DNA from: CAWJAP01 sp963834365
Lineage (GTDB): Bacteria > Acidobacteriota > Vicinamibacteria > Vicinamibacterales > Vicinamibacteraceae
DNA: 64,000 nucleotides
Direction of reading: 5' to 3'
Assembly: GCA_963834365.1 (NCBI GenBank)
Contig: CAWIBS010000009.1
Span: forward strand, 310,001-374,000
Shown here piece by piece: positions 28,684 through 37,576 of this stretch (its first letter is position 1; the number at the start of each line of letters is the position of its first letter). Made by a program: the position numbers and the translations under genes. The notes below the pieces were generated by a model. The model was given only the letters and a program-made list of their open reading frames with translations. It was not told the DNA's origin and did not search any database.

Positions 28684-29607
28684 ATGACGCTTCCGATGAC
28701 GGAGCTGCGCGCCTTTGTCACGCTGGCGGAGCAGCGGCATTTCGGCAGGACTGCCGACCGACTCCATGTCACGCAGCCGGCGCTGAGCAAGCAGATTCAG
28801 CGGCTGGAGGAAGCCGTGGGCGGGGCGCTCGTGGTGCGCGGGTACCGGGAGGTGCAGCTGACGCATGCGGGAACGGTGCTGCTTCCGCGCGCCGAGCGGC
28901 TGCTGCAGGAATCAGCAGCGGCGCTCGACGCCACGCGCCGCGCCACACAGGGGAAGCTGGGCGTGCTCAGGGTCGGCTTCGGACTCGCGACGATTCAGAA
29001 GCTGGTCCCGGACCTCCTGCTGCGGTTCCGTTCCGCCCTGCCGGGTGTCGAGCTCCGGTTGCGCGACATGCCCACACCGGCGCAGGTCGAGGCGCTGGTG
29101 CGCGGTGACCTCGACGTCGGCTTTGTACCGGCTCCCGGTCAGCGATCCGCGCATCGACGCGCGGCCGATCCTGCGCGAGCGGCTCGTGGCGCTGCTCGGT
29201 GCGCAAAGCCGCTGGCAGTCCCGCGACGGGCTGCGATCGGCCTCACGGCAGCCGTTCATTACGATCGCGCGCGCGACCTCGGCCAGCTTCTACGATCACG
29301 TCATCGCCGTCTGCCGCGCGGCCGGCTTCGCGCCGAACATCGTGCAGGAGACCAACGAGCTCTTCACGATGATGATGCTCGTTCAGAGTGGAATGGGCAT
29401 CGCCCTCGCGCCCAGTTCCGTGACGAGTCGCCGGCCACCTGGCGTTCGCGTCAGGGTGCTCAAGGAGCCGGAAGCCGCGTGGGACATCGGCATCGCGTGG
29501 AGTCAGGCCCGCCGTGATGAACCGCTGGTGCGCGCGTTCGTGGAGACGGCCCTCCGTGTCCGCATGCTGCGGCCATCGTACAGTGGCCGGCGCTGGCCGA
29601 GCGGTGA
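28684..29607 (+). CDS. LysR-family transcriptional regulator (frameshifted)
   Basis: The N-terminal helix-turn-helix is typical (ELRAFVTLAEQRHFGRTADRLHVTQPALSKQIQRLE). The effector domain follows; at 29127 one extra base shifts the frame, and deleting it joins VGFV to RLPVSDPRIDARPI, restoring the family sequence to VRAFVETALRVRML. As read, the second frame then runs without a stop into the DUF1080 gene, so another indel near the end is likely; the stop at 29605-29607 gives the usual length of about 305 residues. An ATG at 28696 is an alternative start. Divergent from the SemiSWEET fusion gene, 84 bases away, which may be its target. Confidence 0.78.
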
Positions 29608-29626
29608 CCCGGACGGAGCCCTTCGC

Positions 29627-30472
29627 ATGAGAACACTGATCGCGCTGCTTGCTCTTTCGCTGCTGCCTCTGCCTGCCGGAACGGACTGGCGCAACGCGCC
29701 GAAGCAGGACTGGCAGGAGCTCTTCAACGGACGCAATCTCGATGGGTGGGTGGTGAAGCTCGCCCGCCACGAGCTCGGCGACAATTACGCTGGCACTTTC
29801 CGCGTCGAGAATGGCGTCATCCGCGTGATGTACGACAAGTACGATGAGTTCGGCGACCGCTTCGGCCACCTTTTCTACAAACAACAGCTGTCGCACTACG
29901 TCCTGGCGCTCGAGTACCGGTTCTTCGGCGAGCAGGTCAAGGGGGGGCCAGGCTATGCGCGGCTGAACAGCGGGGTGATGGTTCACGCCCAGGCGCCGGA
30001 GACAATCCTGAAAGACCAGGACTGGCCGATTTCAGTCGAAGCGCAGTTCCTCGCCGGCAGCCGCACCACGATGAATGTCTGCACGCCTGGCACCGAGATC
30101 TTCATGAGCGGCGCGATGGTGAAGGCGCACTGCACCAATTCCACGTCCCGGATTTACGGCAACGATGACTGGGTCGCGGTGGAGGTGGAAGTCCTGGGAT
30201 CGGAGCGCGTGCGTCATCTGATCGGCGGCGAGACGGTGCTTGAGTACACCAGGCCGATGATTGGCGGCGGCGTCGCGAACGGCTTCAACCCTGCGATCAA
30301 GAAGGACGGCACGGTCCTGGAGAGCGGCTACATCGGACTGCAGGCGGAAAGCCAGCCCGTGGAGTTTCGCCACGTGCGGTTGTTGAACCTCTCGGGGTGT
30401 ATGGACCCGGCCTCACCGGCGTATCGATCCTACGTCGTGCATCGCGACCAGTCGCGATGCGTGGCCCGTTGA
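29627..30472 (+). CDS. DUF1080 (3-keto-disaccharide hydrolase type) secreted protein
   Basis: A 281-residue protein starting at ATG 29627 with a signal peptide (MRTLIALLALSLLPLPAG). It begins the mature part with DWQELFNGRNLDGW, the hallmark of DUF1080, and keeps the jelly-roll features (GNDDWVAVEVEVLGS, SGYIGLQAESQPVEFRHVRLLNL). Characterised relatives are concanavalin-like lectin/glucanase-fold proteins, some hydrolysing 3-keto-glycosides. Six or so Cys residues late in the protein may form disulfides. Located directly after the LysR gene. Confidence 0.8.
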   Translation: MRTLIALLALSLLPLPAGTDWRNAPKQDWQELFNGRNLDGWVVKLARHELGDNYAGTFRVENGVIRVMYDKYDEFGDRFGHLFYKQQLSHYVLALEYRFFGEQVKGGPGYARLNSGVMVHAQAPETILKDQDWPISVEAQFLAGSRTTMNVCTPGTEIFMSGAMVKAHCTNSTSRIYGNDDWVAVEVEVLGSERVRHLIGGETVLEYTRPMIGGGVANGFNPAIKKDGTVLESGYIGLQAESQPVEFRHVRLLNLSGCMDPASPAYRSYVVHRDQSRCVAR

Positions 30473-30740
30473 ATGCAGAAGTCAGTGAGTGCTGCAGGCC
30501 TCCGAATCGCTGGCGCGGGAATCGCGTGCGCAAGCGGGCGAACGCTCCCTCCAACGATGACACGGGCCGCGCCCGACGCCGCTCCGGTCGGCTACAATGG
30601 TGTCGACATCATGAAAGGTCCATCCGAGCGGACCTCGTTTTCAGTGTCTGCCATACCGGAGGACCATGCGCGACAGTACGCGACGATCCGCTGAAGACCG
30701 GGCGGGCGATCTGGCGCCTCGCCTCACGTGCATCGCGATC

Positions 30741-31979
30741 ATGAGAGTCGGCATTTTCGGTGCCGGCATCGCCGGCCTGGCCGTCGCGTGGTTCCTCGGT
30801 CGGGACGCCGACGTTTCGGTTCACGAGGCGAGCGACGTGGTCGGTGGGCTTGCCCGCAGCTTCAAGTGGCACGGATTCGACTGCGACCTCGCCCCGCATC
30901 GTTTCTTCACGCTCGATGAGGAGCTTCTGCGACAAGTGCAGGCCCTCGTGCCGATGCGGAGGGTCAAGCGCAGGAGCCGCATTCGCCTGCGAGGGCGTTG
31001 GATTCGCGATCCCGTGAACCTCGTCGAGGTGCTGTACAAGTTCATGCCGCTCGACTCGGCACGGATCGTGTGGCATTACGTCATTCGACCGAAGCAGCGC
31101 GAAGACAGCTTCGAAGCGTTGGTCCTCAACAACTATGGAAAGGGCCTGAACGAGCTGTTCTTCAAGCCCTATTCCGAAAAGCTGTTCGGGATTCCATCGA
31201 ATGAGATCTCGCCCAGCTGGGGCCACCGCAAGATCCGCGTCTCGGGGTTGCGCGATCTCGTGCGTCGCGACCCGCGCTTGTACTTCGAGCACTTCTACTA
31301 TCCGGCCGAGAACGGCTATGGAGCCATTGCCGAACGATTGTATGCAGACGTGCGCCACCGGGTGCGACTGCGCTCGCGCCTGGTCGGGCTCACGCCGCTG
31401 ACATCGGGCGGCTACGAGTGCCGATTCGAGGCACCGACTGGCTCGGTCAGCGATCGGTTCGACGTCATCGTTTCGACATTGCCGATGCCCGAGCTCGGCG
31501 CGTTGCTGGGAATTCGCATCCCGCTGCGCTTCAGGCCGATGACGCTCCTCTATCTGCTGGTGGGTGTCGACAGCGTCAGCGACCGTCACTGGTCCTATTT
31601 CGCCGACCGCGACGTGATCGTCAACCGAGTGTCGGAATTCAAGCACTTCAGCGCCGACCCTCCGCGCGGGAAGACCGTGCTCTGCTGCGAGATCACGGAT
31701 ACCGACCGCTTCTCGATCCCGCGGGTCCTCGACGAGCTGTCGGGTGCCGATTTCCTGCCGGCGCGCGCGCCCATTCTCGACACGAAGATCATCCGTCTCG
31801 AGCGTGCATACCCGATCTATGACCGGTCGTACGACGAGCAGATCCGCCTGGCGCGGCAGGCGTTTGCCGCGCACCCGGGCATCTTCCACATTGGCCGGCA
31901 AGCCCAGTTCGTTCACAAGGACGTGGACGAAATCCTCGAAGAAGCCAAGACGCTCGTCTCCGTGATGCGACGGGAGTGA
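30741..31979 (+). CDS. NAD(P)/FAD-dependent amine-oxidase-like flavoprotein
   Basis: A 412-residue flavoprotein starting at ATG 30741 with the FAD-binding motif VGIFGAGIAGLAVAWFLG, followed by the second family element VVGGLARSFKWHGFDCDLAPHRFF. It resembles protoporphyrinogen-oxidase/UDP-galactopyranose-mutase-like proteins often found with glycosyltransferases in polysaccharide loci (NYGKGLNELFFKPYSEKLFGIPSNEISPSWGHRKI). The C-terminal AYPIYDRSYDEQ and GIFHIGRQAQFVHKDVDE are typical. It precedes a membrane glycosyltransferase-like gene by 46 bases, so a role in surface-sugar modification is plausible. Exact substrate unknown. Confidence 0.78.
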   Translation: MRVGIFGAGIAGLAVAWFLGRDADVSVHEASDVVGGLARSFKWHGFDCDLAPHRFFTLDEELLRQVQALVPMRRVKRRSRIRLRGRWIRDPVNLVEVLYKFMPLDSARIVWHYVIRPKQREDSFEALVLNNYGKGLNELFFKPYSEKLFGIPSNEISPSWGHRKIRVSGLRDLVRRDPRLYFEHFYYPAENGYGAIAERLYADVRHRVRLRSRLVGLTPLTSGGYECRFEAPTGSVSDRFDVIVSTLPMPELGALLGIRIPLRFRPMTLLYLLVGVDSVSDRHWSYFADRDVIVNRVSEFKHFSADPPRGKTVLCCEITDTDRFSIPRVLDELSGADFLPARAPILDTKIIRLERAYPIYDRSYDEQIRLARQAFAAHPGIFHIGRQAQFVHKDVDEILEEAKTLVSVMRRE

Positions 31980-32025
31980 ACGCCGGTCGCATGTCGCTCC
32001 GTAGCAGAATCAGCGGAGCCGACTC

Positions 32026-33564
32026 GTGGGCATACCAGCGGGTAGAGGCGCGAGGGCGCTGCAGGCAGCCACGTCGACCGAAGGCCTCCTGGTCCTGGCG
32101 ATCGTCACGTCGGTCGTGGTTGGCCGCAGCCTCGTCTTCGTGATGTTCGAGCAAGCGCAGTTCGACGCCGATCAGGCGGTCATGGGTCTGACGGCGAAGC
32201 ACATTGCCGAGCTGCGCGCCTTCCCGTTCTACGTCTACGCCAACGACTACCTGCTGGTCGTCGAATCGTGGCTTTCGGCGCCGTTCCTGGCCCTGTTCGG
32301 TACGTCAGTCGCCGCCCTGCGACTTCCGCTCGTCCTGCTCAACCTGGTTGCCGGCGGCCTGCTCGTGACGGTCCTCGCCCGTGAGCTGCACCTTCGACCC
32401 CTCGTGGCGCTGGTGCCTGCCCTGTTCTTCGTCGCGGCGCCGCCGGTCTTGGCGGCCGAGCTCCTGACGGCCGTCGGCGGCAACATCGAGCCGTTCGTCT
32501 ACGTCCTGCTGCTGTGGCTCACACGCGCGCGGCCGATCGCCTTTGGCGTCATCTTCCTCGTGGGCTTCATGAACCGTGAGTTCACGGCATACGCGGTGAG
32601 CGCGCTGCTCGTGATCGAAGCCTTGCAAGGCCGGCTGTGGCACGTCGACAACCTCCGCCAGAAGGGGGTGGTCGTGATGGTGTTCGCGGCGGGATGGCTG
32701 CTCGCTCAACAACTGCGAACGGGCGCCGACGTCCTGGGACCCGGCACGGCGGGGATGCGCGACTCGCTCGCCTCGAACGTCTCCGTGGCCGTCGGCTTCT
32801 TGTGCCAGACCCTCGATCCCGCACGCGTCGGCGCCAATCTCACCTCGTTGGTGACCACCCAGATGGGGACGCTCCTCGGAGTCGCTCCGTTCAGACTCAG
32901 GGACGTCAACATCAACAGCCCGACGAGTCAGGGGATATCGGGTCTTTGGCCCGTGTTCTGTTTCGTCATCGCGGCAGCCGCGTGTCGTCTCGGGTGGCTG
33001 GCCTGGAGGTCGCGCTTCGCGGATGCTCAATCGGCGGCCACGCGCCCGGCGCCGTGGTTTGCGCTCTATCTGGCGCTGATCGGTCTGCAGTCCGGGGTGG
33101 TGTGGGCGTTGAGCCGCTGTGATCCGCTGCATCCGCTGACGCTGCGGTACGGGTTGCTCGCCGTGCTGCTGCCCGTCGCCATCGTCGCGCTCTACCTGGC
33201 ACGCGAACCCCGTGCCGCGTGGCGCCGCCTGATGATGCTCGTCGTCCTCTGCTGGACCGCCATCTCGTTTCGCGCGCATGGCGATCTGCTGGCGCACTAT
33301 CTGTTCCACTCACGCCCGGATGAATACCGTCTGCTTTCCGACGAGCTCCTCGCCCGCGGCATCCGCTACGTGCGCGCGGACTACTGGACGGCTTACATGA
33401 TCGACTTCCTCACGGACGAACGCGTCATTGCGAGCGCGACGGACCACCTCCGTGTGCTGGAGTACGAGATTGCAGTCGCTCGCCACGAGAATCAAGCCGT
33501 GCTGCTGTTACGCGAGCCTTGCCCCGGCGGTGAGCCAATTCGCCATCACTACATCTGCAGGTAA
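32026..33564 (+). CDS. Multi-span membrane glycosyltransferase-like protein (GT-C type)
   Basis: A 512-residue protein with about 10 membrane helices. The first external loop reads QAQFDADQAVMGLTAKHIAELRAFPFYVYANDY, with the acidic pair expected in GT-C enzymes (dolichyl-phosphate-mannose-transferase-like). Starts at a GTG at 32026; no better start is visible. The C-terminal 120 residues are soluble (RPDEYRLLSDELLARGIRYVRADYWTAYMIDFLTDERV). It follows the flavoprotein gene closely and probably belongs to the same unit. Related in type to the frameshifted gene at 14.2-16.1 kb. Donor and acceptor unknown. Confidence 0.7.
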   Translation: MGIPAGRGARALQAATSTEGLLVLAIVTSVVVGRSLVFVMFEQAQFDADQAVMGLTAKHIAELRAFPFYVYANDYLLVVESWLSAPFLALFGTSVAALRLPLVLLNLVAGGLLVTVLARELHLRPLVALVPALFFVAAPPVLAAELLTAVGGNIEPFVYVLLLWLTRARPIAFGVIFLVGFMNREFTAYAVSALLVIEALQGRLWHVDNLRQKGVVVMVFAAGWLLAQQLRTGADVLGPGTAGMRDSLASNVSVAVGFLCQTLDPARVGANLTSLVTTQMGTLLGVAPFRLRDVNINSPTSQGISGLWPVFCFVIAAAACRLGWLAWRSRFADAQSAATRPAPWFALYLALIGLQSGVVWALSRCDPLHPLTLRYGLLAVLLPVAIVALYLAREPRAAWRRLMMLVVLCWTAISFRAHGDLLAHYLFHSRPDEYRLLSDELLARGIRYVRADYWTAYMIDFLTDERVIASATDHLRVLEYEIAVARHENQAVLLLREPCPGGEPIRHHYICR

Positions 33565-33637
33565 CAGGTGAACCCGGTCCATGTCTTTGTCCATTCGAAA
33601 CCGGGTACTGGACTCCATCCTGACGGGCGTGCCTGTT

Positions 33638-34985
33638 TCAGGCGTGTCGTTGCGTGCGGCGCCCATGACCAGCGGGGCCGACGACACGAGAGCCGAGACG
33701 CCGAGGGCATTTCGCCCCGACGATGGCCCGAACATCTTCGAACAGCCGTGTTGGGGAGCCCAGGCTGCGCTCGAGTACCGCGAGCGGGGACATCGCGCCA
33801 GAGAGAATCTGCGTCGCCGATGCGACGTCGATTTGCACCGCCGCGTCAGCGGTCACATCGTGTCGGATGGGGTCTCGATCGGGTCCCGCGACGATCGTAA
33901 AGGTCCCTGCCCGCTCGTGCAGCTCGAGGACATAGCCACATCGTTGCAGGTCTCGATCATCAGTGTCGTAGCTGTGGATGAAGTGGACAGCCACTGCGGG
34001 TGGGTCCGTCCCTACCGTTGCTCCGGCTCCGCGGGCCTCGTCCGCGCCTGACGTGGGTGATCGCGGCGCATCGTCGCTGCCGCTGGTCCAGCAGTTGTCC
34101 GCCATGCCAACGGACACCATCGCTGTCGGCCTCGAGATCCGGGTCTCCTGCGCCTCCGCTGATTCGAGCCGCGCGATCAGCGACTCGATCGTCCGCACTC
34201 GAAGCAGCCATCCGGACTGCGGCCCAGCCCTGGATTCGTCTCGCAGATGAAGGCGAGTCTGTATCTCCGCCCAGATTCCTGCGAACGCTATCGTCGCGGG
34301 GTCGCGCGCGGCGAACACGGCGACGGGCATTCGCTTGATCGCCATCTGCTCCACGACGCTCGCGTAGGGCACTTGTGCCGTCAGAAAAATGTCGGCGTGG
34401 CTCGCCGACCAATCCGCACGTGCGGCTATGCAGGGACTTCCGGCGATCGACCATGCTGAAGAACGCAGCCACGTCAGAGGTTGAAGCGGAGCGATCGGCC
34501 CACTTGAGCACTTGGCCAAGGGTCCGCAGTGACAGCACGGTTGGAATCGTGGGGACGAGCAGCGTGTCCGCCGCGGCGAAGACGCTCTCGGTCAGCAGGG
34601 AGAATCCTGCCGGGCAGTCGAGGAAGACGAAGTCGTAGTCGCAGCCGAGCGTCTCGAGGAGCTCCGTCACCACGCGTTTGGGCTTGCCGAGGCCTCCGAG
34701 CAGCCGATCGAGCTTCCGGTACGCGAAGTCAGCGGGAAGGAGATCCAGGCTGTCGTAATCGGTCTGCTTGATGGCGGAAGCAAGCGCCCGGCCACTCTGC
34801 AGACTCTTTCTGCCGAAACCCGGCACCCGCGGGCGGACGCGGAACGCGAAGCTCGAGGCGGCCTGCGGGTCGAGATCCCACAGCAGCGTCCGCTGCCCGC
34901 TGGCGGCAGCGAGATACGCGAGGTTCACCGCCGTCGTGGTTTTCCCGACACCCCCCTTTACGTTGTAGAGCACGATGACGTTCAT
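33638..34985 (-). CDS. ParA-like ATPase with C-terminal extension (frameshifted)
   Basis: Starts at ATG 34985. The N-terminus has the deviant Walker A motif KGGVGKTTTAVNLAYLA (residues 10-16 core) with the signature Lys, then LLWDLDPQAASSF and DFVFLDCPAGFSLLTESVF, typical of ParA/MinD ATPases that position cargo on the nucleoid. Near 34415 the frame shifts and continues with TAQVPYASVVEQMAIKRMPVAVFA, the family's usual end. The frame then runs about 210 residues further; its last part (IQIDVASATQILSGAM-like DAAVQIDVASATQILSG) faintly resembles SCP2-type domains. As read, the upstream CHAD frame enters this gene without a stop, though an ATGA overlap is also possible. Confidence 0.72.
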
Positions 34986-36569
34986 CTGGCTGGCTCCACT
35001 GGAACTCGACCGTCGGAACGCCCGCCGACAAGCAGCCTGGGTGTCGTGAGAACGAAATCCGGCGAGTCCATCTGAAACCTGTTTGCGCAAGCGCTCACGG
35101 CGCTCGCGACAGCGATCGGCCAGGCGACCGAGCGCGCGTTCGGTACCCGCAGGCCCGTCGGCGACGACCGATTCGCGCCCGCACTCGAGCACTCGCTGCT
35201 CCTGCACCTGTGCATCGTTGAAGTCACCGAGCACACGCTGCAGCTTCTTCAGCGCGCTCAGGATGCAGTTCGAGATCCGCCGCGTCGTAGAAGGCCGGCG
35301 TGACGTCGACCAGATAGCGAAGCTTCTTGGCGTCGAGACGTACCTCGTGAAGACGGTCGGCCGGCGTCTGCGCATCGACCGTCTCCGAGGCGCGGGCGAT
35401 GCGCCGGCACAGCCGCCAGGCCCTCTGCGCGACCACGTCGGCGAGCGGACGTCCAGCGTTGGGGGCCTCCGGATGCTGCGGCGCCGATCGTTCCAGGAAC
35501 GTCGCCCACACCCGGAGCAGCCGCCGATAGCGTTCGCTGTCCAACGCTTCGATCAAGACTCTGGTGCTCCCGCTGCTGGGCGCGGCCGAGAAACGCTGTC
35601 AACGCTTCAACATCGTCAGCCCGAGTCTCGTCGCGCTGCGTTCTGAGCGAGAGGACGAGCACGTCCATGTCGCGCGGTGGGCCCGTCAGACGACCCAGCC
35701 ACGAAAACTCCGTCGCGAAGCGCGCCAGCAGGTCGGGCGGAAACACGCGCCGGATCTGGCCGAGCAAGGAGCGCGTCCGCCGGACGGTCACGCGAAAATC
35801 GTGGAGGAATTCGGTGTCGAGACGTGCGCGCAGGCCAGGCTCGTTTGCAACCAGGATTCCGAGAAGGGCCTGGTGGATCTGTCGCGCCCCGATCTCCGCC
35901 AGCAACAGTCGGCAGAAGGTCCAGTTCGGGCGACGAGCCGACATATGGCAGGGCGCCCAACTGCCGAAGCGATCAGGCCGTCGAACCCTCCGGACACGCC
36001 TCGACGCCGGGACGACTCTGGACGATGGGCACCAGCGTTCCGTAGGCATCTTCGTAGCCGCGCAGGCCGGTGAGGGTGATCACGGTGGGAAGCGGCTGCC
36101 AGGCGTGGCGCGTCATCGGCAGCCGCGCCCGGCCCGATTCGATGCGCAGGCGTGCGATCGTCTTGTTCCGCGCGTCGAGCACGTCGAGCAGCGCCCCGTG
36201 TACGTCGATGTCGGCCTGCGGCGAGCAGTCGCCGGACGCCAATGACCGGCGCAAGGGCCCGCCGCAGCGGCCCATCGGGCAGGTCCCAGGCAAAGCTCAC
36301 GGGCGCGCCGAGCTGGAGCGTGAGATTCGTCCCGGCCCGGCGGTGCTGCCACGCAACCGTCGACAAATCGCCGTCCCGCCCCGCGTCAAGCGGGCGCCGG
36401 CCCGCCGGAGGCGACCATCGAAGGTGTCGAGGAGGGTGAGCCGCTGTCGGCCGATTGGGTGATACCGCGTTGGCAGGAGCGCCTGCAGGCTGGTCGTGAT
36501 GACGTCAGGGGAGACCCCGTCGGGAACGATGCACGTGGATTCGAAGGCGGTCGACGCGTCGGCGCGCAT
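34982..36569 (-). CDS. CYTH-CHAD domain protein (frameshifted)
   Basis: Starts at ATG 36569. The N-terminal CYTH (triphosphate tunnel) part reads TAFESTCIVPDGV, then RYHPIGRQRLTLLDTFDGRLRRAGARL and, in shifted frames, LQLGAPVSFAWDLPDG. The CHAD part follows: EFLHDFRVTVRRTRSLLGQIRRVF and RLHEVRLDAKKLRYLVDVTPAFYD, both conserved His/Arg/Lys helices, ending LQRVLGDFNDAQVQEQ. Indels lie near 36370, 36220, 35990, 35575 and 35285. CHAD domains bind polyphosphate and localise to polyphosphate granules in some bacteria. The end is uncertain: an ATGA overlap with the ParA gene at 34985 is the likeliest. About 530 residues, normal for this architecture. Confidence 0.78.
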
Positions 36570-36571
36570 GC

Positions 36572-36997
36572 CTACTGACGCGCTCCGGAGTCGCGCGCCA
36601 ACCAGTTGTTCGATGCCGTGGACGAACTGCCGCAGCTCGTCGCGCACACAGGCGGCAGCATCCGGGATCGGCATCCAGCGGCGCCGGCGGAACTTCGCCT
36701 CGCCCCAGTGCTCGAGCACGTCGGTGACGCGCATCGGGTACACGTCGACCCGGCAGCGAGCCGTTGCCGTTCACATGTCGATAGCGACCGAACGGCTTCC
36801 GCGCGACCACGCCGCGGAGGCCGGCTTCCTCCTCGGCTTCGCGGATCGCCGCGTCGCGCGGTCGCTCACCTTCATCGACCCAGCCCTTGGGGACAATCCA
36901 ACGCTTCCCGCGGCTGGTCGTCACCAACGCGACCTCGACGACGATCCCTGTGGATCCGATAGGGAATCACCGCTGCCTTTCGGTCTGCGTGCGCCAC
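36572..36997 (-). CDS. NUDIX hydrolase (frameshifted)
   Basis: Probable start GTG 36997 behind AGGAGG. The NUDIX box GWVDEGERPRDAAIREAEEEAG fits the consensus G-x5-E-x7-RE-x2-EE-x-G exactly in its key residues, preceded by RGKRWIVPKGW. One indel near 36940 separates the first strands (AAVIPYRIH) from the box, and another near 36765 separates the box from the C-terminal half (MRVTDVLEHWGEAKFRRRRWMPIPDAA). A TAG at 36572-36574 lies three bases before the CYTH-CHAD start. This group includes diadenosine/diphosphoinositol-polyphosphate hydrolases, which fits a neighbour that handles polyphosphate. About 140 residues. Confidence 0.78.
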
Positions 36998-37035
36998 CCG
37001 TGCCTCCTGTCGCGAGTGAGGTCCGGTCGATGCGG

Positions 37036-37265
37036 TCAACGCTTTCCGCGCTGCCGACCGCCACTCGCCGGAGCTCCGTCCCCGTTGCCGCTCCGGACCG
37101 ACCTGCGCCAGTCCGGCACGCTGATCCGCACGTCGAGCCTCATCGTCGCGCTGCTTGAGCAGTCGCAGCGCGTCGCGCATCACCTCGCTGGCCGTCTGAT
37201 AGAGGCCCGTTCGAACCTTCTCGTTCACGAGCTGCTTCGAGCTCCGGCGTCAGCGACACGTTCAT
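37036..37265 (-). CDS. ParD/CopG-like ribbon-helix-helix antitoxin without an adjacent toxin (frameshifted)
   Basis: Starts at ATG 37265 with MNVSLTPELE; one extra A follows, and removing it gives QLVNEKVRTGLYQTASEVMRDALRLLKQRDDEAR, the classical ParD ribbon-helix-helix pattern. The C-terminal third is uncertain because of further indels; a TGA at 37036-37038 gives about 76 residues, typical for ParD. No ParE toxin is visible downstream, where the NUDIX gene starts 38 bases later. It may be an orphan antitoxin or a DNA-binding regulator of the NUDIX/CHAD/ParA genes. An AT-rich inverted repeat lies just upstream. Confidence 0.6.
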
Positions 37266-37284
37266 GAGACGGCAACGCGACGAT

Positions 37285-37323
37285 GATAACAAGAATTAGC
37301 AATAAATGTTAAAACTTGTTATC
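37285..37323. promoter_or_regulatory. AT-rich inverted repeat upstream of the ParD-like gene (in a 311-base gene-free stretch)
   Basis: GATAACAAG at 37285-37293 is exactly complementary to CTTGTTATC at 37315-37323, enclosing 21 AT-rich bases. In a window of this GC content the block is striking. It lies 20 bases upstream of the ParD-like start, where an autoregulating antitoxin would bind. The rest of the gene-free stretch 37266-37576 is ordinary high-GC DNA with no recognisable gene or repeat. Confidence 0.5.
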
Positions 37324-37576
37324 TGATCAGGTCGCAGTCCGATCCCCGGCAACTGGCCGGCGAGGCACGGAGTATGAGGTTGGGGATGTGGCGCTACCGG
37401 TGAAGGCCGACGCAGGCGCGTCGCACACCGGCGCTCGTGCTGATCACGGTTGATGTGCCGCGAGCACAGGAGGGCGGGCGTCGATCACCTCGCGGGCACT
37501 CGCGCGAGGTGACGCCATCCTCGGCGAGACGTGGTCGGCCCGCCATTTCATGCGATCCGAGCGGCGCGTCAGATCC

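Noticed and set aside
30473..30694. 73-codon open frame after the DUF1080 gene
   Set aside because: No ribosome-binding site, no family resemblance, and it overlaps the leader of the flavoprotein gene; not supported as a gene.
36070..36462. Plus-strand open frames across the CYTH-CHAD gene
   Set aside because: The minus strand carries conserved CYTH and CHAD motifs; the plus frames are Arg/Ser-rich and featureless.
37036..37265. A full ParDE toxin-antitoxin pair
   Set aside because: Only the ParD-like RHH protein is visible; the downstream sequence is a NUDIX hydrolase and no ParE-like frame was found on either side.
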